DNA from: CBDCUF01 sp965222525
GTDB taxonomy: Bacteria > Pseudomonadota > Alphaproteobacteria > Rickettsiales > UBA8987
Length of the DNA stretch: 64,000 nucleotides
Direction: 5' to 3'
Assembly (NCBI GenBank): GCA_965222525.1
Contig: OZ244955.1
Coordinates: forward strand, 310,001 to 374,000
Shown: piece by piece, positions 43,100-51,593 of the stretch
How positions within the stretch are numbered: the stretch's first letter is position 1
Layout of the letters: each line of letters starts with the position of its first letter
Made by a program: the position numbers and the translations under genes
The notes under the pieces: model-generated
The model's input: the letters and a program-made list of their open reading frames with translations, nothing else
Databases searched by the model: none
Told to the model about the DNA's origin: nothing

Positions 43100-44776
43100 A
43101 TGCTAAAAAAGAAAGACAAACAGCCGAAGGCAGAAAAGCAGGCCAAACAGAAGCCTGAAAAGCCTGTCAGGCAGAAAAAGCAGAAGTCGCAAAAAGCCGC
43201 TAAGGCAAAGGTGGAGAAATTGCCCGTGGAAAAATCAGGTGGCGGAGGTAACCGGAAATTCGTTATTTCCATCGGTGATGAAGGGGCGATTATGGTATGC
43301 ATGCAGGGCAATAAGATGGTAAGCCGTGCATTCTTTGCCTCTCCTGCTGTTCCGGAATTTCAGAGTGCAATATCTACCACTCCGGAGGCTCCTGTCTATC
43401 TACTAGTCGATACTGTAGACCAGACCTATACTGTAGAGGAACTACCTCCAGTAAGCGGTGCAAATCTAAAAAAGCTAGTTGACAAGAAACTACAGAAGGA
43501 TTTTGATAAAAATGACATATATGCTGCAATTCCCATAAATAACAAAAAATCGGAGAAAAAAGAGAAGCAATATCTGTTCGTTTCTACCAGAAATGTGCCC
43601 CCGCTTGCCGACTGGATAGAAACAGTTTCGGAGTTACCCAATCCATTTGAAGGCGTATATCTTCTACCACTTGAGTCTATCAACTACCTGAAAGACCTGG
43701 AAAAAGCCTTTGGAGAAAAAGAATCTAGGGAAGATAAGGAAAAACATATAGGCTCCTACTGGCATATCCTGGTAAGCCATAATAGGGTAGGAGGTTTCCG
43801 CCAGATGGTATTCAGGGACAGGGAGCTGGTGTTTACCCGTATCGCCCAGCCTATAGGAGGGCAGACACCGGATGTTGTAGCAGGTAATATCGAGCAGGAA
43901 ACCCTTAATGCGCTGGAATATATCAGGCGGCTCGGTTATCGCGATGAGCCATTGGATTTATACATAGTTGCATCAGGTGAAGTGCGTGGAGAACTGGATA
44001 TCAGCGGCTTGCCGGTTAGTAAAACCTATATGCTGACCCCGTTCGAGATTGCAGAAAAGCTCAAACTGCAAGGAGTAGCGGAACAGGCTGATCGGTTCGG
44101 CGATGTAGTCATTCTGGCACATTTTGTTAGTATCAAGAAACATATACAAAAACTAACCACTGATTATGTACGTAAAGTAAGCAGCATGATTGGGCTTACC
44201 AAAGCGGTGAAGGCAGTAACTGCTATTGCTGCGCTTGGTACAATTGTAACTACCGGTGTATTCCTTTTTATGTGGTTCAGTGCAAATAGCAGTATAGAAG
44301 AGGCGGAGAATAAAAAACGTGCCGCACAACAAAAACTGCAACAGCAAAAGGAAAAAAACAAGGAACTTGACCGTGACCCTGAGGAAATAAAGGAAATAAC
44401 CAGAATAAATGATATATTGTCTAAAGGTAATAGGCAATTACTGAATTTTATGACAGAATATGGCAGGGTGGAGGGGTATAATACCCAGGTGCACTCGGTC
44501 AAAGTATCCTTTGATAACGATAAGGAACATAATAGCGAGATTAATGTTTCCCTTGATGTGGAGATTGGCAGCGACGGCGGTAGTCTGGAACAGATGCTGG
44601 ATAATATTAACCTGTTCGTAGGCGAAGTGACAAGAAAATTCGAGGGCTATAGCGTGGAATTCAGCAATTTGCCAACCAGTATTGATTTAACCGGCGATAA
44701 GGTCGAAACCTCAAGAGATATACAGGTGGAAATAAAAGGACCAAAGAAAAAGGAAGAAGATAAAAAAGGTAGATAA
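43100..44776 (+). CDS. PilM/PilN-like fusion (GspL-like) pilus alignment protein
   Basis: 558 residues. A Lys-rich leader (1-45), a cytoplasmic region (about 50-350) where PilM's actin-like fold would be expected, one membrane segment (AVTAIAALGTIVTTGVFLFMWF, about 372-393), then a coiled coil (EEAENKKRAAQQKLQQQKEKN) and a periplasmic domain. This order equals PilM plus PilN in one chain, or GspL of type II secretion. The assignment rests on architecture and position between pilC and the PilO-like gene rather than on motifs. Its stop overlaps the next start by 1 bp. Confidence 0.65.
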   Translation: MLKKKDKQPKAEKQAKQKPEKPVRQKKQKSQKAAKAKVEKLPVEKSGGGGNRKFVISIGDEGAIMVCMQGNKMVSRAFFASPAVPEFQSAISTTPEAPVYLLVDTVDQTYTVEELPPVSGANLKKLVDKKLQKDFDKNDIYAAIPINNKKSEKKEKQYLFVSTRNVPPLADWIETVSELPNPFEGVYLLPLESINYLKDLEKAFGEKESREDKEKHIGSYWHILVSHNRVGGFRQMVFRDRELVFTRIAQPIGGQTPDVVAGNIEQETLNALEYIRRLGYRDEPLDLYIVASGEVRGELDISGLPVSKTYMLTPFEIAEKLKLQGVAEQADRFGDVVILAHFVSIKKHIQKLTTDYVRKVSSMIGLTKAVKAVTAIAALGTIVTTGVFLFMWFSANSSIEEAENKKRAAQQKLQQQKEKNKELDRDPEEIKEITRINDILSKGNRQLLNFMTEYGRVEGYNTQVHSVKVSFDNDKEHNSEINVSLDVEIGSDGGSLEQMLDNINLFVGEVTRKFEGYSVEFSNLPTSIDLTGDKVETSRDIQVEIKGPKKKEEDKKGR

Positions 44777-45468
44777 TGAAAGCTGATACAGTAAAGAAAC
44801 AGCTGGTCAAACAGTTAGTAAAGTCGGTAGTGGTATTAGCTATCCTTGGCAGTGGCCTGTTTGTGGCATTCACTTTAAAATCCGATACTGAAGCGGAGTT
44901 ACAAAAAGTTTCACAGGAAGCCTCCAATATAGATAAGCAAGCACAATCACTTAAGATGGAGTATGACAGGTTTGAAACTATCAATAAAGCCTATTATGAG
45001 CAGGTTCCGCAGAATAAGCGTGAAAATGATAAGCTGGCGAGTGCGGTGGAGCGTATAAAGGTTGCTCGTCCGATTATTGAATCACTCAAGGCATTGTACC
45101 AGTTTGATCAACTGGATATTACATTTTCACCAGTAGAGGCAGACGAGAAAAATTATGACACCAAGAATGTCAGGGTCATGTCCAACAAGGTTATTGTTGA
45201 TTTCGGTGCAGCGAGCGATGAACTTGTGCTTTCATTCCTTGATTCGCTGATTACTGAACTGCCTGGATATATCCAGCTGGAGACTTTCGATATCAACCGG
45301 GAGCAGGATATTACCCAGGATGTGTTAAACAGGATAGGGCAGAACAAGGAGGCAGTATCACTTGTGACCGGCCGTATGACCTTCTTGTGGAAAACATTGA
45401 TGAGTGTTGAGGAAGAGGGGAAAGAACCGGATAAGGGAACATCAGGTAACCCTATGGATTTTATGTAA
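44776..45468 (+). CDS. PilO-like pilus alignment protein
   Basis: 230 residues: short cytoplasmic tail, one membrane helix (LVKSVVVLAILGSGLFVAF, about 14-33), a coiled coil (TEAELQKVSQEASNIDKQAQSLKMEYDRF) and a periplasmic domain. This is the PilO/GspM architecture, a partner of PilN. It starts within the stop codon of the previous gene (TAATG), showing translational coupling. Sequence is divergent, so the call is positional. Confidence 0.65.
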   Translation: MKADTVKKQLVKQLVKSVVVLAILGSGLFVAFTLKSDTEAELQKVSQEASNIDKQAQSLKMEYDRFETINKAYYEQVPQNKRENDKLASAVERIKVARPIIESLKALYQFDQLDITFSPVEADEKNYDTKNVRVMSNKVIVDFGAASDELVLSFLDSLITELPGYIQLETFDINREQDITQDVLNRIGQNKEAVSLVTGRMTFLWKTLMSVEEEGKEPDKGTSGNPMDFM

Positions 45469-45469
45469 T

Positions 45470-46402
45470 ATGATTTTATACAGGAAATATGTAATAATGT
45501 TGCTGCTGCTGGTATTGCCGATACCTGTCTCTGCACAGCAGGAGGCTGAGAAAACCGGCGAGGAACAAAGTGAAGTTGCTTCCATACCGGACAAGCACGC
45601 TTTCACAGGCAAGAATTTCGACGCATTGCCGTGGAAGAGCAGTATTATGTTCAAACGGGACAAACTGGATAAGCTTTACAAATCCATGATGTTCCGTGAC
45701 CAACCGTATGTTGCTGATACCAATGATAGCGCGGTGACAACAGGAAGTACTGGCACCATCGGCAGCAGCGGCAAATCTGACTCCAGTGGCAATTTGGAAG
45801 CCATTAGCGGTGAGATGCGTTCGGTAACAGTGGGTTATGCGCTTAATTCGGTGATGTTTTACAATCCGGAGAGCTGGACGTTGTGGCTGAACAGTAACCG
45901 GGTGCGCAAGGGACATCCCTTGAGCAAGGAGTTTGAAGGGATAGAAATCCGTGAAGTGCGTCAGGATGCTGTGGAATTCCTGTGGTTTTACCGGAACCTT
46001 GATGTAATTTCGCCAGGATGGAACCAGAAACTGGCTTATATCGGGGATGATGCCGATCATGAAGGAGAAGGCTTCCATGCTGCGGATGACGAATATGAAT
46101 GGGAGCACCAATCGGATGACGGTACTATTATGATTGACAGCAAGAACGGGGTTTTACTGTTCCGGCTAGGGATAAACCAGACTTTCCGTGCGGTACAGAT
46201 GGATATAGTCGAGGGTATTGTCGATATACCACCACTTGTTCTTGATGCGGCAAATCAGGTTGTTGATGCTTCGACGCTTAACGATGTAAAGGGAGGTTCA
46301 GCGGGAAAGACCGGAGCAACAGGTAGTACAACAGGCGGAGGTAAAGGTTCATCGGACGATGAATTTAACTCACTGGTGGATGACATATTTGATGATTTAT
46401 AG
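45470..46402 (+). CDS. Periplasmic pilus-operon protein, PilP-like by position
   Basis: 310 residues from ATG 45470, one base after the preceding stop, beginning with a signal peptide (YVIMLLLLVLPIPVSA-QQ). The middle segment SVTVGYALNSVMFYNPESWTLWLNSNRV and the following acidic C-terminus are not clearly PilP (no lipobox Cys), so the PilP role is inferred from gene order pilC-MN-O-x. A Gly/Ser/Thr-rich linker (SAGKTGATGSTTGGGKGSS) lies near the end. Confidence 0.55.
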   Translation: MILYRKYVIMLLLLVLPIPVSAQQEAEKTGEEQSEVASIPDKHAFTGKNFDALPWKSSIMFKRDKLDKLYKSMMFRDQPYVADTNDSAVTTGSTGTIGSSGKSDSSGNLEAISGEMRSVTVGYALNSVMFYNPESWTLWLNSNRVRKGHPLSKEFEGIEIREVRQDAVEFLWFYRNLDVISPGWNQKLAYIGDDADHEGEGFHAADDEYEWEHQSDDGTIMIDSKNGVLLFRLGINQTFRAVQMDIVEGIVDIPPLVLDAANQVVDASTLNDVKGGSAGKTGATGSTTGGGKGSSDDEFNSLVDDIFDDL

Positions 46403-46413
46403 GAGGACTTAGT

Positions 46414-47151
46414 ATGGTAGTAGATTCCGTTCCGATAAAAATTGACGGGGTAAAAAAATCTTTCGGCAAAAAGGATGTCTTGGGCGGTATTTCCTTTGAG
46501 GTCGGTAAAGGTGAACTATTCGGGTTAATTGGGCTTAACGGCGCCGGTAAAACCACGATGATAAAGATTATCCTCGGGCTCCTGGCGCAGGATGATGGCA
46601 GGGCAACCATATTCGGCAAGGATGTGCATGAGCCCGGAACCCGTAAAAATCTGTCCTTCCTGCCGGAAAAATTTCATCCTTCACAATATCTCAAGGGAAC
46701 CGAGTTCCTGTCACTTACCATGTCATATTACGGTAAGAAATATGACCATGAGACGGCCCGCAAAGTGGCTGCACAGCTTGACCTTGACCCGGATGTACTA
46801 ACCCTGAAAATGACAAAATATTCCAAGGGCATGGGACAAAAGTTGGGGTTAATTTCGGCATTCCTAACCGAGGCACCGCTGTTAATTCTCGATGAGCCTA
46901 TGAGCGGTCTTGACCCGAGTTCCCGTATAAGGCTTAAGGACACCCTACTCAATTACGTAAAATCAAACAATACAATTTTCTTCAGTTCGCATATCCTTTC
47001 CGACATAGACGAAATCTGCGATCGCATAGCAGTGTTGCATGATACGGAGATAGTCTTTGTCGGCACTCCAAAAGATTTTAAGCAGCAATATGAGCTGGAC
47101 AATCTGGAACGAGCCTTCCTCAAATCAATAGAGTTCAAGGAAGCCGCCTGA
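46414..47151 (+). CDS. ABC transporter ATP-binding protein
   Basis: 245 residues. Walker A GLNGAGKTT, signature-like YSKGMGQKLGL (the form common in ABC-2 exporters), Walker B LLILDEPMSGLDP and the His switch SSHILSD are all present. It begins 11 bp after the pilus gene with AGGAGG, so it belongs to the operon, yet no permease is visible. Myxococcus PilH is a precedent for an ABC ATPase needed for pili, but homology to it is not established. Confidence 0.85.
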   Translation: MVVDSVPIKIDGVKKSFGKKDVLGGISFEVGKGELFGLIGLNGAGKTTMIKIILGLLAQDDGRATIFGKDVHEPGTRKNLSFLPEKFHPSQYLKGTEFLSLTMSYYGKKYDHETARKVAAQLDLDPDVLTLKMTKYSKGMGQKLGLISAFLTEAPLLILDEPMSGLDPSSRIRLKDTLLNYVKSNNTIFFSSHILSDIDEICDRIAVLHDTEIVFVGTPKDFKQQYELDNLERAFLKSIEFKEAA

Positions 47152-47361
47152 GACGAGCAGTATTATCAGACTTAACGTTTTGATAAGCTCTACTATCCAC
47201 GGCTTAGTCTGACAAAGTCAGCTGTATCTTTGCAGACTTGGTTAAAGTCATGTCTATTTAAGGCTGCAAAAATCAAAAAGAGCAGGCAAAGTAAGCCATC
47301 TAAAGAAAAACAAGCACCAAAAATAGTTGAGAACTCTCGCACATACCCCGCTATTCTTAAA

Positions 47362-47456
47362 TATGGTATTTTCCAAAAGAAAATTCTATGAATACCGATG
47401 CAAAAGAATCAGGATTCCACCGCATAGTGAGCGCAGTAAAATTAGAAAATTCTATA
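47362..47456 (+). repeat. MITE-like multi-hairpin element, copy F (degenerate)
   Basis: Ends TATGGTATTTTCC and TTAGAAAATTCTATA; interior GGATTCCACCGCATAGTGAGCG matches copy A with changes. Shortened in the right stem. Confidence 0.6.
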
Positions 47457-47472
47457 ATGAAATTGAGTGTGG

Positions 47473-47627
47473 TTCTGTTTGAGATTTACAGACTTTTAGT
47501 GCACCATAGCAGAAATTAAAAAGGCTTTTTTTTTTGCAAGTAAGGTATATTGTGTTATAATAGTGCTATGAAAGAATATCCTTATAAATCAGGTGGATTC
47601 ACCCTTATAGAGTTATCAATCGTCCTT
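47473..47627 (+). repeat. Duplicated prepilin promoter and 5' coding block, copy 1
   Basis: Nearly identical to 48495-48648: upstream region, T-tract, promoter and the first ~20 codons. The copies differ by one T in the T-tract (10 here, 9 in copy 2) and a few bases in the coding part. Confidence 0.85.
47534..47561 (+). promoter_or_regulatory. Prepilin promoter 1 (sigma-70 type, leaderless; sigma-54 alternative)
   Basis: TTGCAA (47534-47539), 16-bp spacer, TATAAT (47556-47561). The -10 box ends 6 bases before ATG 47568, so the transcript would start at the ATG and carry no leader. Alternatively GG at 47523-47524 and GC at 47536-47537, 11 bases apart, recall a sigma-54 site with one base too many. 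Confidence 0.55.
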
Positions 47628-48299
47628 GTAACCATAGGATTAATTGTCGCTGGTATAGTGGGTGGACGGTCGTTGATTCATAGTGTTAGGCTTATGGGTG
47701 TAGTAACTGATGTCAACAAATATAATACATTATTTTTTACTTTTGAAGATTATTATGGATATAGACCTGGCGATTTGCCAAATGCTAAAAGCTATTGGCC
47801 AGATGATTCGAGGTATGTTGGTTTTGCTACATCTAACGGAAATGGAGATCATAAAATAGAATCATCTTCAGAAGGATATCTTGTTTGGCAGCATTTGTAT
47901 TTATCCGACATGTTGCCTAAAGAATATTCGGGCACTGCAACCAATAACGAAGCTGTTTTAAATGTGAATGTACCTGAATCAAGTTTAAGCGGTGGTGGAT
48001 ACTTTTTTGGGTTTGATGGGTCTCAAATATTAGGTTCTACTGTTAATGGAAATTTTCTTGGCTTTGGAAGTATTAGAACAAATGATTATTTAGATAACGC
48101 AATAGTTTCTGTTCCAGATGCAGAAAAAATAGATAGAAAAATGGATGATGGTGCACCTTTTACTGGAAAAGTGCTGACTAGAAAGGGACAAGATACAGCT
48201 GTAGCATGTATTACTGGTTCAGGTGCTTCTGCAACGTATGTATTAAGTGTAGCCGACGTTGCATGTAGAATGGCATTTGTTCTTAAAGAAGTTAATTAA
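47568..48299 (+). CDS. Type IV prepilin 1
   Basis: 243 residues. Class III signal: leader MKEYPYKSGG, then FTLIELSIVLVTIGLIVAGIVGG, with Gly-1, Phe+1 and Glu+5 as required by prepilin peptidase. The hydrophobic helix is followed by a soluble domain including DDSRYVGFATSNGNGD and ending without an obvious disulfide pair apart from two Cys near the C-terminus (TAVACITG; ADVACRM). No ribosome binding site precedes ATG 47568. Paralogue of the product at 48589; whether major or minor pilin is undecided. Confidence 0.85.
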   Translation: MKEYPYKSGGFTLIELSIVLVTIGLIVAGIVGGRSLIHSVRLMGVVTDVNKYNTLFFTFEDYYGYRPGDLPNAKSYWPDDSRYVGFATSNGNGDHKIESSSEGYLVWQHLYLSDMLPKEYSGTATNNEAVLNVNVPESSLSGGGYFFGFDGSQILGSTVNGNFLGFGSIRTNDYLDNAIVSVPDAEKIDRKMDDGAPFTGKVLTRKGQDTAVACITGSGASATYVLSVADVACRMAFVLKEVN

Positions 48300-48300
48300 T

Positions 48301-48350
48301 ATGAAAAAAGAAGAAGTTTCACATTAATAGAACTAAGCATCATCCTTTAA
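48301..48350 (+). pseudogene. Frameshifted remnant of another prepilin gene
   Basis: Directly after the stop of prepilin 1, ATGAAAAAAG is followed, one base out of frame, by codons reading RRSFTLIELSIIL-stop (48309-48350). Adding one A to the A-run would give a normal prepilin start, MKKRRSFTLIELSIIL. A frameshift in the homopolymer and an early stop have destroyed it. Confidence 0.65.
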
Positions 48351-48494
48351 GTAAATATCATTATTATTCAATAACTCCCAATAAGTATAGTTAGCTGACA
48401 AATTGATTGCTTTGGCAGAATGTCTGTGTATGTGAGGTATAGTGCGGTCTATAGCTGGACAGCTCAACTGCAATCCAACAAGGATTGTGCATGA
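48350..48494. other. Intergenic, no gene seen
   Basis: About 145 bp between the prepilin remnant and the second copy of the duplicated promoter block. No motif recognised. Confidence 0.4.
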
Positions 48495-48648
48495 TTCTGT
48501 TTGAGATTTACAGACTTTTAGTGCACCATAGCAGAAATTAAAAAGGCTTTTTTTTTGCAAGTAAGGTATATTGTGTTATAATAGTGCTATGAAAGAATAT
48601 CCTTATAAATCAGGTGGATTCACCCTTACAGAGTTATCAATCGTTCTT
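48495..48648 (+). repeat. Duplicated prepilin promoter and 5' coding block, copy 2
   Basis: Second copy of 47473-47627, offset by 1021-1022 bp, showing that the two prepilin genes arose by, or were homogenised after, a tandem duplication. Confidence 0.85.
48555..48582 (+). promoter_or_regulatory. Prepilin promoter 2 (sigma-70 type, leaderless; sigma-54 alternative)
   Basis: TTGCAA (48555-48560), 16-bp spacer, TATAAT (48577-48582), six bases before ATG 48589. Here the T-tract has 9 T, so GG (48545-48546) and GC (48557-48558) are exactly 10 bases apart, the sigma-54 spacing. Confidence 0.55.
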
Positions 48649-49338
48649 GTAATTGTTGGCCTTATTGTAGCAGGAATTGTTGGAGGTCAATCTTTTATAA
48701 GAGGCGCAAAAATAAAATCCGTGATAATTAATTCTGCAAAATATCAATCTGCTGTCTTAGCATTTGAAGATTACTATAACGCTCTTCCTGGGGATATGCT
48801 GAATGCAGCATGTGCTGCAGGTAGCAATTGTTATTGGCCAGATGATTCACGGTTTGTAGGCTTTTCTACAGAAAATGGTAATGGTAACGGACAAATTTAT
48901 TCTTCACAAGATGAAGGGTTGCCAGCGTGGCAACAACTTTCATTAGCAGGAATGATTTCTGGTAATTATTCCGGACACATGGTTACTACGGTTATTACCT
49001 TGGGTGAAAATGCCCCATCTTCAAAATTTGATGGAGGCGGCTATATACTTAGACACAAGGATGATAGTACAGTGTATGGAATAAAAGGAAATTATATTCA
49101 ATTTGCTGCAGAATCTTCAGATAACAAATTGAACAACGGTCTTCTTTCAGCCCCTGACGCAGCCGCAATTGATAGAAAAACAGATGATGGTCTGGCAAAC
49201 AGTGGAAAAACGTTAGGACAAAACGGAGTAAACTCAAGCAATTGCGTAACTTCTGGTGTATACGATCTGGACAAAAGCGATGAACGTGCGTGTCGTTTTT
49301 ACTTTCTGATTAATAAAACAGGAAAATATTCTTTTTAG
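48589..49338 (+). CDS. Type IV prepilin 2
   Basis: 249 residues. Same leader MKEYPYKSGG as prepilin 1, then FTLTELSIVLVIVGLIVAGIVGG (Ile to Thr at +4; Glu+5 kept). The soluble domain aligns along its length with prepilin 1 (NCYWPDDSRFVGFSTENGNGNG; AWQQLSLAGMISGNYSG) but is much more diverged than the shared 5' end, and carries extra Cys (ACAAGSNC; SNCVTSG; RACRF) that may form disulfides. No ribosome binding site before ATG 48589. Confidence 0.85.
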   Translation: MKEYPYKSGGFTLTELSIVLVIVGLIVAGIVGGQSFIRGAKIKSVIINSAKYQSAVLAFEDYYNALPGDMLNAACAAGSNCYWPDDSRFVGFSTENGNGNGQIYSSQDEGLPAWQQLSLAGMISGNYSGHMVTTVITLGENAPSSKFDGGGYILRHKDDSTVYGIKGNYIQFAAESSDNKLNNGLLSAPDAAAIDRKTDDGLANSGKTLGQNGVNSSNCVTSGVYDLDKSDERACRFYFLINKTGKYSF

Positions 49339-49464
49339 GATCTACAGCCGTTCCAATAAAAGAGTTGCCTATATCCCAAATGCAAGAACTGGGATAAAAC
49401 ACAGCCCAATCACGCCTGAAAGGGCGAAGGATCTCTTGTTGTCCCCTAACTGAGACTTTAACCC

Positions 49465-50028
49465 TTACTTAGCACGCTCCACATAAGATGCATCTTCGGT
49501 TTTTACCACAATTTTCGTGCCGGTTTCAATAAAGGGAGGAACCATTATACGCATACCGTTATCGAGTATCGCAGGCTTGTTGGAATTGGCTGCAGTCTGC
49601 CCCTTGATAACCGCCTCGGTTTCAACCACTTCAAGCTCTACCTGCTCGGGCAGGCTGATTCCCAGCGGCTTGCCTTCATGAAACTCCACCTCAACTTCCA
49701 TACCGTCCTGCAGGAAAGCCTCCTGCTCACCCAACAATTCCCTGCTTATTTCTATCTGCTCATAGGTACCGTTATCCATCAATGCAATATTACCCCCGTC
49801 AGTGTAGAGATACTGGTATTTCTTCTGGTCGAGGCGAGCCACTTCCACATCCTCACCGGAGCGGAAACGCTCATTTAGCTTGGTACCGGATTGTATATCC
49901 TTCAGTTCAAGCTGTACGAAAGCCCCGCCCTTGCCGGGCATGGTATGCTCCCGCCTGGCCACCCGCCACAGACGTCCCTGATATTCCAGTATATTCCCTA
50001 TACGGACAGTATTTGCGTTTATTTTCAT
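49465..50028 (-). CDS. efp: Translation elongation factor P
   Basis: 187 residues, three beta-barrel domains. Relieves ribosome stalling at polyproline. The tip loop HTMPGKGGAF carries the conserved Lys that EpmA-type enzymes beta-lysylate; no such enzyme lies nearby. Domain 2 and 3 signature VKGQTAANSNKPA-like (IKGQTAANSNKPAILDNG) and VPPFIETGTKIVV are present. Convergent with the prepilin genes. Confidence 0.94.
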   Translation of the reverse strand: MKINANTVRIGNILEYQGRLWRVARREHTMPGKGGAFVQLELKDIQSGTKLNERFRSGEDVEVARLDQKKYQYLYTDGGNIALMDNGTYEQIEISRELLGEQEAFLQDGMEVEVEFHEGKPLGISLPEQVELEVVETEAVIKGQTAANSNKPAILDNGMRIMVPPFIETGTKIVVKTEDASYVERAK

Positions 50029-50089
50029 AGTTAGTGGCTCGTGGTTAGTGACTAGTTAGAGTTCAGAATTCGGAGTCTAGGCCGTGTTT

Positions 50090-50581
50090 TTACAACTCCC
50101 TTGCGGCATCGAGGACTTCCTCCACATGGCCTTCCACCTTTACTTTTGGCCAGATTTTGCGGATGGCACCCTTGCTATCGATTAAAAAAGTGGCACGCCG
50201 GATTCCCATCGATTTCTTGCCATACATATTCTTCTCAACCCATACCCCGTAAGCCTCGCATACCGAACCTCTTTCATCGGATGCCAGGGTTATCGACAAA
50301 TCACATTTATCCTTGAACTTGTCATGGCTTTGCGGTGAGTCCTTTGAAATCCCGATTATAACCGTATCGGCATATTCAAAATCATCCATTGCATCGGAAA
50401 ACTCCCTGGCCTCTATCGTACATCCGGGGGTGTTGTCCCTAGGATAGAAATATACAACCACATTCCGTCCGCGCAATTCGGATAATGTCACGCTGCCATC
50501 GCTATCAGTATCAAGGGTGAAATCCGGTGCAAAATCACCAACGGACAAGGGCTTCTGGTCTGTGATTTCTTCTGCTGACAT
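50090..50581 (-). CDS. bcp: Thiol peroxidase Bcp (PrxQ-type peroxiredoxin)
   Basis: 163 residues, cytoplasmic, reduces peroxides. The peroxidatic Cys is in YPRDNTPGCTIEAREF; the resolving Cys found five residues later in E. coli Bcp is absent (Ala-Arg-Glu here), so it probably works as a one-Cys or atypical enzyme, with another Cys in DKCDLSI or GSVCEAYG as candidate partner. Lies downstream of rpsI with a 72-bp gap. Confidence 0.92.
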   Translation of the reverse strand: MSAEEITDQKPLSVGDFAPDFTLDTDSDGSVTLSELRGRNVVVYFYPRDNTPGCTIEAREFSDAMDDFEYADTVIIGISKDSPQSHDKFKDKCDLSITLASDERGSVCEAYGVWVEKNMYGKKSMGIRRATFLIDSKGAIRKIWPKVKVEGHVEEVLDAAREL

Positions 50582-50653
50582 AACTACTGCCTGTTACCAC
50601 AGCATTGCCGAAAACACAATATCAGAAAATTCGGAAGAGTGATAAGAGGTTCC

Positions 50654-51103
50654 CTAACGTTTCGAGAACTGGAAGCTGCGGCGTGCCTTGGCCTTACCGT
50701 ATTTCTTGCGCTCTACCACACGACTGTCACGGGTAAGGAAACCACCGCGGCGCAGTGCCTTATGATTCCCTGCGGGGTCATAATTATCCAGTGCGCGGCT
50801 GATTCCATGGCGTACCGCCCCGGCCTGTCCGGAAAGCCCGCCGCCCTTTACAGTGCAATACACATCAAACTTGCCGTTATTCTTGGTTACTGCAAAAGGC
50901 TGGTTGATAATCATACGCAGCACCGGCCTGCCAAAATATTTCTCCAGAGGTTTGCCATTTATAATGATTTGTCCTTTTCCCGGCTTGATCCACACCCGTG
51001 CCGCTGCATCCTTCCTGCGACCGGTACCGTAAGCCCGCCCCTGCTCATCGATTTTCGGTTGTTTTTCTTCCGTTTGTTCTGCTGTTGTTGCAACTTCCAC
51101 CAT
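50654..51103 (-). CDS. rpsI: Ribosomal protein S9
   Basis: 149 residues. YGTGRRKDAAARVWIKPGKG, the GGGLSGQAGAVRHGISRAL segment and the C-terminal DSRVVERKKYGKAKARRSFQFSKR-type tail reaching the P site are typical. The N-terminal ~20 residues are an alphaproteobacterial extension. Follows rplM by 20 bp, the usual rplM-rpsI operon. Confidence 0.97.
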   Translation of the reverse strand: MVEVATTAEQTEEKQPKIDEQGRAYGTGRRKDAAARVWIKPGKGQIIINGKPLEKYFGRPVLRMIINQPFAVTKNNGKFDVYCTVKGGGLSGQAGAVRHGISRALDNYDPAGNHKALRRGGFLTRDSRVVERKKYGKAKARRSFQFSKR

Positions 51104-51123
51104 ATTATTTGATTCCTTGTTAT

Positions 51124-51588
51124 TTAAGCCCTTTTTCTGTTCTTGGGATTTCTTGCGGCCAGGTCAAGTATTTGTGGCTTCTGCGCCTCATGCTTATGTT
51201 CCGCACCGGCATAAACATACAGATTGCCCATCTGTTTACGTCCCATTTTATTGCGTGAAATCATCCGCTGTACCGCCTTTTTCACCACCCTCTCCGGATG
51301 TTTACCCTCCAGTATTTTCTCCGGACTGGTCTCCCTGATTCCGCCGGGATAGTTGGTATGCCAATAATATTTCTTGTCCGAACGCTTGTTTCCGGTCATA
51401 TGCACCTTGTCGGCATTGATAACCACCACATTATCCCCGCAATCCATATGAGGGGTAAAACCCGGCTTATGCTTGCCACGCAGGACTTTCGCCACCTCGG
51501 AAGCCATGCGGCCAAGCACAAGGTCCTGCGCATCGACAATCCACCATTTCTTTTCAATATCAGTTTTTTTTGCTGAAAATGTTTTCAT
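51124..51588 (-). CDS. rplM: Ribosomal protein L13
   Basis: 154 residues. WWIVDAQDLVLGRMASEVAKVLRGKHKP at the N-terminus, GDNVVVINADKVHMTGNK, YWHTNYPGG and the conserved AVQRMISRNKMGRKQMGNLYVYAG are unmistakable. First gene of the rplM-rpsI operon. Its 5' leader contains the imperfect palindrome at 51594-51663. Confidence 0.97.
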   Translation of the reverse strand: MKTFSAKKTDIEKKWWIVDAQDLVLGRMASEVAKVLRGKHKPGFTPHMDCGDNVVVINADKVHMTGNKRSDKKYYWHTNYPGGIRETSPEKILEGKHPERVVKKAVQRMISRNKMGRKQMGNLYVYAGAEHKHEAQKPQILDLAARNPKNRKRA

Positions 51589-51593
51589 TTGAC

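Larger units (their letters stand above)
47152..47567. other. Intergenic region before the prepilin genes
   Basis: Holds MITE-like copy F and, from 47473, the start of the duplicated promoter block shared with 48495-48588. No gene supported in 47160-47470. Confidence 0.5.
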
